NCBI RefSeq assembly: GCF_000173415.1
Contig: NZ_ABXW01000042.1
Span: forward strand, 1 to 64,000
Source: Providencia alcalifaciens DSM 30120
GTDB taxonomy: Bacteria > Pseudomonadota > Gammaproteobacteria > Enterobacterales > Enterobacteriaceae
Length of the DNA stretch: 64,000 bases
Reading direction: 5' to 3'
Shown here: piece after piece, positions 27,101-35,043 of the stretch
How the letters are laid out: every line of letters begins with the position of its first letter
Position numbering within the stretch: position 1 is the stretch's first letter
Notes under the pieces: generated by a model
The model's database searches: none
What the model was told of the DNA's origin: nothing
Seen by the model: only the letters and a program-made list of their open reading frames with translations
Made by a program: the position numbers and the translations under genes

Positions 27101-27897
27101 CTGAAAAATCACGGTATCGCACCCTGCAAGTTCGGCAATTTCTCCAAAATTGTCTAAACCCAGTGTTTAATATGGCATCGATATGATTATTAAACTCAGT
27201 ACTCGTTTTGTGCGTGGAATTGGGTTCAGTGACCAATCAAGGTGGGAGTGATCACTATTATCGAGTGCTTCTCTTCAGTATTATTGAGTTGTGATGACTT
27301 TTGTTTTTGTATAAGCATAATTAAGGATGATTTTTTTGGAATTAATGCGTATTAAATTAAAGAGAAACTCAGTGGGGATATCGCCTTGTATTTTAAATGA
27401 ATAACATGGTTTTAGCTCTATTTTATAATGTTATGTATATTAAATGATATTATTTGATTTATATTTTAGTGACTATTTTTGTTTTATTAATTTATTTTAA
27501 GATTCAAGTTTCATTAATTTAAATCTTTCACTCAATACATGTGTTGTTTATTTTTGATATCAGTGCTTTAATTATTTATTTATGTATTTAAATTTTTAAT
27601 TTAATTGAGTTGTCATTAAAAGATAATTCTCACAATATATAATATTGTTTTTCAGTATATCTTAATACTTTAGTCTTTATCTATTTTCTGTATGAAATTG
27701 ACCGTCTGTTTCTGATAATTTAAATTTATAAAAAATTGCAAATTAATTTATCGCTTATATTTTAAACTGAATTTTAATTATATATATAATGATGATCTCT
27801 TATTTTAATGTATTTGCAGTATTTGATGTTTAATTAATCTATTTAATTTAGTATGGATATTGGTCATGTGTTTTATATTTATAAGGGAGTTATTGTA
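27101..27897. other. AT-rich intergenic region upstream of fumC
   Basis: Nearly 800 bases rich in A and T with many short T-runs. I found no sigma-54 element, no activator site like those of hyf/hydN/fdhF and no full FNR palindrome. The fumC promoter must lie here but cannot be placed. Confidence 0.55.
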
Positions 27898-29346
27898 ATG
27901 ACTGATTATATTCTAAATAAGAGCATCCCTATTGGTATTAATGAAACAGGCTCCCGTGAAGAATTCGATAGTATGGGAAAAGTAAAGGTTCCTGCAAATC
28001 GTTATTGGGGGGCACAAACTCAACGTTCATTACAGCACTTTAATATTGGCGATGATTTAATGCCAAAATCGGTTTACCACGCGTATGGCTATGTAAAAAA
28101 AGCCTGTGCGTTGGTTAACTGCGAAGCAGGTCGGTTAGCACAATGGAAAAAAGAGGCGATCGTTATCGCCGCTGATGAAACTATTCAGGGTCGATTGGAT
28201 GAGCATTATCCGCTTTATGTATGGCAGACGGGATCTGGTACACAATCTAATATGAATGTGAACGAGGTCATTTCTAACCGCGCAATTCAATTATTAGGTG
28301 GCACATTAGGAACTCAATTACCGGTTGGGCCGAATGATGATGTCAATATGGGGCAATCGTCTAATGACACATTCCCCACCGCTATGCACATTGCTGCCAT
28401 TTTTGCACTTGATGAACAGCTGATTCCAGCTATTGAAGATTTAATTCAACTTATTGAAAAGAAAGCTGACTCATGGATGTCGGTAGTTAAGATTGGTCGT
28501 ACGCACTTAGAAGATGCGGTGCCGTTAACGGTCGGGCAAGAGTGGCACGGTTGGGCGGGTCAATTACGTGATGCGCTCGATGATATTAAACGCAGTCAGC
28601 AAGACCTGTATAAACTCGCCGTTGGCGGTACTGCAGTTGGCACGGGGTTAAATGCGCCAAAAGGCTTTTCAAAAGATGTCGCAGATAAGATAGCTGAATT
28701 AACCCAAAAACCGTTTATTACTGCGCCCAATAAATTTACCGCTCAAGGCTCCCTTGATGCGTTAGTGCGTACACATGCTGCTATTCGTGGGCTTGCCGTT
28801 GCACTTATCAAAATTGCGAATGATATGCGCTGGTTAGCTTCGGGTCCTCGTTGTGGCTTCAGCGAGTTAATACTGCCATCGAATGAACCTGGTTCATCTA
28901 TCATGCCGGGCAAAGTGAATCCGACGCAATGTGAAGCGATGGTCATGATTGGCATTCAGGTTATGGGTAATGATGCTGCGATTGCAATATCGGGTAGCCA
29001 AGGTAACTTTGAATTAAATGCGATGAGACCGGTAATTATTAATAACCTCCTGCATTCTATTCGTATTATTTCTGATGGCTGTCGTAAATTTATGGAATAT
29101 TCCGTAGAAGGCACTGAATTAAATAATACGAAAATAACTGAGTATGTGGACAATAGTGTCATGTTAGTAACGGCATTATCTCCAATTATTGGTTATCAAA
29201 ATGCCGCACATATTGCTGAGAATGCAATCGCTAAAAATATCACGCTAAAAGAATCCGCAATCGCTTCTGGGAAAATAAGTGAAGAAGATTTTAATAAATA
29301 TGTCAATCCGATTGATATGACCGGAAATGGTTTATCTGGCGCGTAG
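27898..29346 (+). CDS. fumC: Class II fumarate hydratase FumC
   Basis: A 482-residue iron-independent fumarase interconverting fumarate and L-malate. The start at 27898 is chosen for its AAGGGAG; an in-frame start 15 codons earlier lacks one. Family motifs include GSGTQSNMNVNEV, GRTHLEDAVPLTVGQE and the signature GSSIMPGKVNPTQCE. It lies 41 bases upstream of a malic/malolactic enzyme on the same strand, so the pair probably turns fumarate through malate into a C3 acid. Their placement between the hyf operon and the hyp genes is unusual. Confidence 0.93.
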   Translation: MTDYILNKSIPIGINETGSREEFDSMGKVKVPANRYWGAQTQRSLQHFNIGDDLMPKSVYHAYGYVKKACALVNCEAGRLAQWKKEAIVIAADETIQGRLDEHYPLYVWQTGSGTQSNMNVNEVISNRAIQLLGGTLGTQLPVGPNDDVNMGQSSNDTFPTAMHIAAIFALDEQLIPAIEDLIQLIEKKADSWMSVVKIGRTHLEDAVPLTVGQEWHGWAGQLRDALDDIKRSQQDLYKLAVGGTAVGTGLNAPKGFSKDVADKIAELTQKPFITAPNKFTAQGSLDALVRTHAAIRGLAVALIKIANDMRWLASGPRCGFSELILPSNEPGSSIMPGKVNPTQCEAMVMIGIQVMGNDAAIAISGSQGNFELNAMRPVIINNLLHSIRIISDGCRKFMEYSVEGTELNNTKITEYVDNSVMLVTALSPIIGYQNAAHIAENAIAKNITLKESAIASGKISEEDFNKYVNPIDMTGNGLSGA

Positions 29347-29387
29347 TTTTCCCTGAATTAGAATATTTAAATTATAAGGTATTAATT

Positions 29388-31181
29388 ATGTATAATCGAC
29401 AAGCTAAAGTTGTTGTGGAAAATAATGTTCGTAAAATTAAAACGACGGCAAGAGGATATGAAGTATTACGCGATCCATCTTTAAATAAAGGAACCGCTTT
29501 TACTGAAGAAGAACGAAAAGCGCTGGATTTAAATGGTATTCTTCCTCCTGTTGTGACTGAGGATATGGAAACACAATTAAACCGCGCTTATCACGCTTAC
29601 CGTGGATGCCATTCTGATTTAGATAAGCATATTTATATGTGGCGCTTGCATGATAATAACGTGACATTATTTTATGCGTTATTACAACGTCATATGCTGG
29701 AAATGCTGCCAGTCGTTTATGACCCAGTTGTCGGCGATGCCATTGAAAACTATAGCGAGATTATTACTCGTCCTCGCGGGATCTTTCTCAGTATTAATGA
29801 ACCTGAATTAATCGAAGAAAAGCTGCGTGCATTCGGTGCTGAAGGTGGTGATATTCGACTGATCGTGACCACTGACGCAGAAGAAATTTTAGGCATCGGT
29901 GACTGGGGCTCCAATGGTATCGATATTTCAGTCGGTAAGCTGGCTGTTTATACCGCTGCCGCTGGTGTTGATCCTCACAGTGTTATTCCTGTGGTTCTTG
30001 ATGTCGGGACTAACAATGAAAAACTGTTAAATGACCCATCCTATGTGGGTAATCGTCATGAGCGTATTCAAGGCAAAGTCTATGACGATTTTGTTGATGC
30101 TTATGTCAAAGCGGCAAGAAAGCTATTTCCAAATGCGGTTATGCACTGGGAAGATTTCGGTTCAACAAATGCGCGTCGCATTTTGGATAAATACAGAGCG
30201 AATTTCGCGACATTTAACGATGATGTGCAAGGCACAGGTGCCATTGTATTGTCGGGCTTATTGAATGCGGTGAAATTAAGTAAAACGCCTTGGACTGAGC
30301 AAAAAGTGGTTATCTTTGGTGCCGGAACTGCGGGCTGTGGTATTGCAGACCAAATTCGTGACCAAATGATCCGCAGTGGTCTGTCTCGTGAAGAAGCCAT
30401 TTCTCGTATTTGGTTAATTGACTTGCCGGGGTTACTGACAACCGACATGGTAGACAGCTTACTGTATTTCCAAAAAGATTATGCGAAAAACAGCCAAGAT
30501 GTTGCCAATTATCCAAGAAAGATGGTTGATGTTTCTGTTGAAGCACAAACCCGCTGGCCGGATATGGCAGATATCCTTGCGAAACAGAATAAAGCTAAAG
30601 GTATTATTGATTTAGCTACGGTTGTCGAGAATGTAAAACCAACGATTTTAATTGGTACATCAACAACACCGGGTGCTTTCACTCAGGATATCGTTCGCAG
30701 TATGGCAAGCCATGTTGAGCGCCCAATTATTTTCCCATTATCGAACCCAACATTACTGCATGAAGCAACACCACAGCATTTAATTGAATGGACTGACGGC
30801 AAAGTGTTTGTGGCTACAGGAGCACCATTTGATGATGTGGTTTATAACGGTGTTTGCTACAAGATTGGTCAGGCGAATAACGCGGCACTTTATCCGGGAC
30901 TAGGTTTCGGTGCCATTGTCTCTAAAGCGACGAAAATCACAGATGAAATGATTTTTGCTGCTGTACAGGCGGTAGCAAGCCAAGCAACATTAGGCTCAGA
31001 AGGTGCGTCATTATTGCCATCGAATGAAGACTTGCGAATTACTTCAAGTATCGTTGCTCTTGCGGTTTTACGTATGGCGAAAAGCCAAGGTGTATCGGGT
31101 GTTAATGCTAATGACTCCGAAGTCGAAATGGTGAGAACACAATCGTGGTGGCCGGTTTATGTGCCAGTTGAAGCTATCTAA
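29388..31181 (+). CDS. Malic / malolactic enzyme family decarboxylase
   Basis: A 597-residue member of the malic enzyme superfamily, longer than E. coli MaeA (565). Visible are the N-terminal LNKGTAFTEEER, MPVVYDPVVGDAIENYSE, the metal/malate region HWEDFGSTNA and FNDDVQGTG, and the NAD-binding loop GAGTAGCGIA. Several of these segments (YDPVVGDAIENYSE, GIGDWGSNGIDISVGKL, GTSTTPGAFTQ) look closer to malolactic enzymes of lactic acid bacteria than to MaeA. It could therefore form pyruvate plus NADH or lactate directly; sequence alone does not decide. No malate transporter is adjacent. Confidence 0.85.
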   Translation: MYNRQAKVVVENNVRKIKTTARGYEVLRDPSLNKGTAFTEEERKALDLNGILPPVVTEDMETQLNRAYHAYRGCHSDLDKHIYMWRLHDNNVTLFYALLQRHMLEMLPVVYDPVVGDAIENYSEIITRPRGIFLSINEPELIEEKLRAFGAEGGDIRLIVTTDAEEILGIGDWGSNGIDISVGKLAVYTAAAGVDPHSVIPVVLDVGTNNEKLLNDPSYVGNRHERIQGKVYDDFVDAYVKAARKLFPNAVMHWEDFGSTNARRILDKYRANFATFNDDVQGTGAIVLSGLLNAVKLSKTPWTEQKVVIFGAGTAGCGIADQIRDQMIRSGLSREEAISRIWLIDLPGLLTTDMVDSLLYFQKDYAKNSQDVANYPRKMVDVSVEAQTRWPDMADILAKQNKAKGIIDLATVVENVKPTILIGTSTTPGAFTQDIVRSMASHVERPIIFPLSNPTLLHEATPQHLIEWTDGKVFVATGAPFDDVVYNGVCYKIGQANNAALYPGLGFGAIVSKATKITDEMIFAAVQAVASQATLGSEGASLLPSNEDLRITSSIVALAVLRMAKSQGVSGVNANDSEVEMVRTQSWWPVYVPVEAI

Positions 31182-31227
31182 TTACGGTCGATGACTGATA
31201 ATTTAACTGGGTAAGATAGGTTTAATT

Positions 31228-31258
31228 AAGCCTGACACACAGTGGTGTGTCAGGCTTT
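31228..31258. terminator. Bidirectional terminator between the malic enzyme gene and hypC
   Basis: The strong stem AAGCCTGACACAC / GTGTGTCAGGCTT with T-run lies between two converging genes. Confidence 0.9.
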
Positions 31259-31308
31259 TACTTTGGAGAACGGGAGACGAAATCAGTTGTTGTAATCAAT
31301 GAGCGCTA

Positions 31309-31581
31309 TCACGCATTTCCCCGTAAAAAATACCCTACATCTTCCTCAACTTCTTCCATTGCCATTAACGCTTCTAAGGTATCTCTCGCTTCTTTTTCAT
31401 CGAGAATACTCATGGCAAAACCGACGTGAACGAGTACCCATTTACCAACCATGCTTTCAGTATCCCCTTCACAAACGAGGGCAATATTGACTTCCCGTTT
31501 TACACCACAAACATCAACTTGGGCGCAATCCATTGGGGTTTTACCAACGGCTACAACTTGACCAGGGATGCCTAAACACAT
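31309..31581 (-). CDS. hypC: Hydrogenase maturation chaperone HypC
   Basis: A 90-residue HypC/HybG family protein. It starts MCLGIPGQV, with the essential cysteine at position 2 that binds the Fe(CN)2CO precursor with HypD and delivers it to the large subunit precursor. The conserved [18 protein letters not shown] segment is present. The start has AGGAG upstream. It ends a hydN-hypA-hypC unit; hypB, hypD, hypE and hypF are not in the window. Confidence 0.95.
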   Translation of the reverse strand: MCLGIPGQVVAVGKTPMDCAQVDVCGVKREVNIALVCEGDTESMVGKWVLVHVGFAMSILDEKEARDTLEALMAMEEVEEDVGYFLRGNA

Positions 31582-31599
31582 AACTGACTCCTAAACGAG

Positions 31600-31941
31600 T
31601 TATTCAATTTCAATCTGTTTCACTTGCATGGCACTGGTGCTATCGACAATTAAATTTTGGCTGCCACAGTGGGGACAGCCAGCACCAAATTGAGTTATTT
31701 TTACCTGATGCTGACAATCTCTGCATTGCGCTTGCGCAGGGGAAATTAAGATATGTAACTGTGCGCCTTGGGCGAGGGTGTTGCGGCAAATGATATCGAA
31801 GCAAAAATGTACCGCAGACTCTTCCACGCAAGATACGGCACTGAGTTCTAGCCACACGCCAGTGACTCGCCGAGCATGGTTTTGCTTGGCATGTTGCTCA
31901 ATGATCTCAAATGCGCTTTGGCATAAGGCAACTTCATGCAT
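31600..31941 (-). CDS. hypA: Hydrogenase nickel-insertion protein HypA
   Basis: A 113-residue HypA/HybF protein. The N-terminal MHE supplies the nickel-binding histidine 2, and two CxxC pairs (CRDC, CPHC) near residues 73-76 and 89-92 form the zinc site. With HypB and SlyD it inserts nickel into the HyfG precursor. It begins ten bases after the hydN stop and is followed 18 bases later by hypC. Confidence 0.95.
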   Translation of the reverse strand: MHEVALCQSAFEIIEQHAKQNHARRVTGVWLELSAVSCVEESAVHFCFDIICRNTLAQGAQLHILISPAQAQCRDCQHQVKITQFGAGCPHCGSQNLIVDSTSAMQVKQIEIE

Positions 31942-31951
31942 GGGTTATCCT

Positions 31952-32500
31952 TTAAGACAAAATATCTGCTGGCATTTCAAAGGCAGCACGGCGACGACGC
32001 TCTTTAATGATTTCATCCATTTTATTTCTGTCGACAATCATTAAGGCTTCCGTCGGGCAAACTTCGACACATGCAGGTCCGCCTTCTCGGGTATGGCATA
32101 AATCGCATTTGTGCGCTTCGGCACGATACTGTGGAATGGTATTAAGAGCCGTGGTTTGCTGGGCAACAGGGCGGATAATAACCTCCATTGTGCCGTAAGG
32201 GCATGCGATAACACAGGTTTTACAACCAATACATTTTGACTGGTCCACATACACAAAATCATCTTTGCGGCTGATGGCTCCGTTAGGGCACACATTGGCA
32301 CACGGAGCGTCTTCACATTGGCGACATATCACGGCGGTACTGATGGTATAGCCTTTTAAGACATGAATACGCGGGAAAAATTCATCTTTTACCACGGTCG
32401 CAATACCGGTTTCTTGTTCTTGATGGGAAACCACGCAAGCCACTTCACACGTGTGGCAGCCAATGCACTTCTTTGGGTCTGCAATGATGAAACGGTTCAT
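31952..32500 (-). CDS. hydN: Electron-transfer iron-sulfur protein HydN
   Basis: A 182-residue protein with four cysteine clusters (CIGCHTCEVAC, CRQCEDAPCANVCP, CIGCKTCVIACP and CDLC...CVEVCP). It is related to HyfA and HycB and in E. coli is linked to formate dehydrogenase H activity. The start at 32500 (MNRFIIADP) is preferred because AGGAG sits six bases upstream; the adjacent ATG at 32503 is possible. A sigma-54 promoter and activator site lie upstream. It heads hydN-hypA-hypC and is divergent from the regulator gene. Confidence 0.94.
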   Translation of the reverse strand: MNRFIIADPKKCIGCHTCEVACVVSHQEQETGIATVVKDEFFPRIHVLKGYTISTAVICRQCEDAPCANVCPNGAISRKDDFVYVDQSKCIGCKTCVIACPYGTMEVIIRPVAQQTTALNTIPQYRAEAHKCDLCHTREGGPACVEVCPTEALMIVDRNKMDEIIKERRRRAAFEMPADILS

Positions 32501-32584
32501 CATATTCTCCTGAATGATCGTAAACGGGCGTTCCATTCGGTCTATTCCGGTAGCCTCGTCTTATGCTGACAATACTGAGAGATA

Positions 32585-32600
32585 AGCATGGATCGTGCCA
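32585..32600 (-). promoter_or_regulatory. Sigma-54 promoter of hydN-hypA-hypC
   Basis: On the minus strand TGGCACGATCCATGCT matches the -24/-12 consensus (TGGCACG-N4-TTGCW) almost completely, 85 bases before hydN. Confidence 0.9.
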
Positions 32601-32692
32601 AATCCACCAAATAAATTAATTCTTAAAAATCAGTTTGTTAACTATTATTAAATAATCATGAAGAAATGAGATTTTAATATTCGACATCGTTT

Positions 32693-32708
32693 TCGTCATT
32701 ATTGTCGA
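32693..32708 (+). promoter_or_regulatory. Shared upstream activator element in the hydN/hyfR divergent region
   Basis: TCGTCATTATTGTCGA is the second copy of the TCGTCA-N4-TGTCGA element. It begins 93 bases upstream of the hydN -24 box and about 300 bases upstream of the activator gene. The rest of the 508-base gap is AT-rich. Confidence 0.75.
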
Positions 32709-33011
32709 TAGGCATGAAAACGATATTAAACGAATATTGAGTTAAATTATCTAATATCTAAAATAGGTGAATGGATCAAACTTAAATCAGACTACGATAT
32801 TATTTTTTCAAATAATGACTACAATATTGGTATTAAATCTAAAACAGCAATTGCATTAATCACACTATTAAACTTTTTTATTTTTATTATTGATAAATAA
32901 GTCGTTTATAAATGAAAATTTTAAACTCTAACTAATTCTCATTATTGTTAGTTATTTGAATAAAGATGATAACTGAGCAATGCAGCAGGTTAGGACGAGA
33001 TTGGAGATTTT

Positions 33012-34607
33012 GTGAGCATATCCGAAACCACCGAACAAATTCGTCATGAACGAGACCAATTCAGGATCCTTGTAGATATCACGAACTCAGTGCTTTCTCA
33101 CCTTGAAATGGATGGGTTAGTGGCTGAAGTTTCACGCGAAATATACCGCTTTTTTGGTATTAGCCAAATCAGCGTCGCCCTTTGCGATAATGTCAGTTCA
33201 GCGGTTTATCTTTGCTATTCAAGCCATTATCAGCGCTCAAAGCCAGTTAAAAAAAGCCAATATCCGCTGAATGAATTACATGCTGACCTCGCTCAAGTAT
33301 TAGAGAGCAACAAACCTTTGCGTTTAACGTTGGATCAACAGAGCCAAGATTTGTTATATCAAAATTTGTGTGCAGAAGGGATGACGGAAACGTTATTGTT
33401 ACCGTTAGCATTTAACCATAAGCCATTAGGCGTTTTGGTGTTATCCCATGAAGATGACCATCTTTTTACCGAAGATAGCTGCAATTTACTGAAACAGGTG
33501 GCGGCGCGTTTTGCCATTGCCGTCGATAACGCCGCGGCTTACGGTGAAATTACGCGCCTTAAAGATAGTCTGAAAAATGAAAATTTATGGCTGAATGAGC
33601 AGATCCAAAATACCAATAACTTCAGCGAAATTATTTTCCAAAGCCAAGCTATGCGTGAAGTCCTCGAGCAGGTTGATTTAGTGGCTCGTAGCGATAGTAC
33701 GGTATTGATCTTGGGAGAAACGGGAACAGGTAAAGAATTAATTGCTCGAGCCGTTCATCAGCTAAGCGACCGCCATCAGCGTTCATTGATTAAAATGAAC
33801 TGTGCCGCAATCCCGACAGGGTTACTAGAAAGTGACTTGTTTGGGCATGATAAAGGCGCATTCACTGGGGCGACCTGTACGCATATTGGTCGTTTTGAAA
33901 TGGCAGATAAAAGCACGTTATTTCTAGATGAAATTGGCGATATGCCATTGGATTTACAACCAAAATTATTGCGTGTTTTGCAAGAGCGTGAAATTGAGCG
34001 TATTGGTGGGAATAAAGTGATTCCGGTGGATGTGCGCTTAGTGGCAGCAACCAACCGTAATCTTAAACAGATGACGGAAGACCGAGAGTTTCGTGAAGAT
34101 CTCTATTATCGTTTAAATGTATTCCCAATCGTGATCCCGCCATTACGAGACCGACCTGAAGATATTCCATTACTTGCGACCTATTTTACCCAAAAAATGG
34201 CGCAGCGAATGAACCGTAAAATTGATTGTATTCCTCGTGATGCACTGGCGCAGTTATCACTGTATCCATGGCCCGGTAATGTGCGGGAATTGGAAAATGT
34301 AATTGAGCGAGCGGTGATTTTAACCCGTGGAAATACACTGAATATTCAGTTGCATGAGTTAAATATTCCTAAGCCATCTCGTATTAAAGACGCGCTAAAA
34401 AAGCCGAGTTCTTTAGAAAGAAAAATGCAGACTGATGCGCCAGAGAGTGACGACGAAGAGCGAAACCGCATTATTGAAGCGCTGAAAGCGATGAATGGAG
34501 TGGTTGCAGGTGTAAGAGGGGCGGCAGCTCGTTTAGGGTTAAAACGCACGACGTTACTGTCGAGGATGCAACGATTAGGGATTAATGTTCAAGACCTCTT
34601 CCAATAA
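33012..34607 (+). CDS. hyfR: Short FhlA/HyfR-type sigma-54 activator lacking the first GAF domain
   Basis: A 531-residue activator with GTG start and GGAG upstream. Order: one GAF domain (residues ~20-175), a coiled linker, the AAA+ domain with Walker A GETGTGKE (235-242), the sigma-54 loop GAFTGAT (282-288) and Walker B LFLDEIGD (303-310), then a C-terminal helix-turn-helix (GAAARLGLKRTTLLSRM). E. coli FhlA (692) and HyfR (670) have a further ~165-residue GAF region in front; this protein starts where FhlA residue ~172 would be. Upstream DNA is not coding, so it is not a recent truncation by a frameshift. It presumably drives hyf, hydN and fdhF. Confidence 0.9.
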   Translation: MSISETTEQIRHERDQFRILVDITNSVLSHLEMDGLVAEVSREIYRFFGISQISVALCDNVSSAVYLCYSSHYQRSKPVKKSQYPLNELHADLAQVLESNKPLRLTLDQQSQDLLYQNLCAEGMTETLLLPLAFNHKPLGVLVLSHEDDHLFTEDSCNLLKQVAARFAIAVDNAAAYGEITRLKDSLKNENLWLNEQIQNTNNFSEIIFQSQAMREVLEQVDLVARSDSTVLILGETGTGKELIARAVHQLSDRHQRSLIKMNCAAIPTGLLESDLFGHDKGAFTGATCTHIGRFEMADKSTLFLDEIGDMPLDLQPKLLRVLQEREIERIGGNKVIPVDVRLVAATNRNLKQMTEDREFREDLYYRLNVFPIVIPPLRDRPEDIPLLATYFTQKMAQRMNRKIDCIPRDALAQLSLYPWPGNVRELENVIERAVILTRGNTLNIQLHELNIPKPSRIKDALKKPSSLERKMQTDAPESDDEERNRIIEALKAMNGVVAGVRGAAARLGLKRTTLLSRMQRLGINVQDLFQ

Positions 34608-34795
34608 TCTCGTCATACTTCACGCTGTGGCGTTGTTGGCTGGCCTTGCTAACCTTCGTCACATACTTAATCTCGTCATACTTCACGCTGTGGCGTTGTT
34701 GGCTATCCTTACTAACCCTAGTCACATACTTATGTATGCTCCTAGGGCTTAGCTGCGTCTGCCGCCTAGCCACAACGCGAATTATTTAGAGATTG
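34605..34795. repeat. Long palindromic interspersed repeat with a 63-bp tandem duplication of its left part
   Basis: The complete copy spans about 34668-34795. Its ends form an imperfect inverted repeat (AATCTCGTCATACTTCACGC ... GCGAATTATTTAGAGATT) and the centre a palindrome CCCTAG ... CTAGGG around CATACTTATGTATG. The first 63 bases are also present just before it (34605-34667), directly after the hyfR stop codon. A second, partial copy is at 1-90. Similar repeats are familiar from other enterobacterial genomes. Confidence 0.8.
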
Positions 34796-34986
34796 CTAGA
34801 AAGGAATAAAGATAAAAGAAAAACCTTTTAAATAATGAAAATAAAGGATGTTAATTATTTTGTTGGAAGGTTATTTTTTTATTAAATAGTTTTTAATGAC
34901 GATTAATATTTTATTTTAATCGCTTGTTGAATAGCGATGTTTATTATCGTTATGTGATTTTTAATATAGGTAGTTTTTAATATAAC

Positions 34987-35029
34987 TTGCACTGTAGGTT
35001 TGCTTTAAATACGCATTCCTACAGTGCAA
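34987..35029 (-). terminator. Terminator of fdhF
   Basis: The 12-bp perfect stem TTGCACTGTAGG / CCTACAGTGCAA lies 15 bases beyond the fdhF stop. The preceding ~190 bases (34796-34986) are AT-rich and empty. Confidence 0.8.
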
Positions 35030-35043
35030 AGAGTCAAAATAAA

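Noticed and set aside
27101-27897. Search for a HyfR-type site or sigma-54 promoter before fumC
   Set aside because: No sequence with the -24/-12 spacing and no TCGTCA-N4-TGTCGA was found, so fumC was not added to the regulon.
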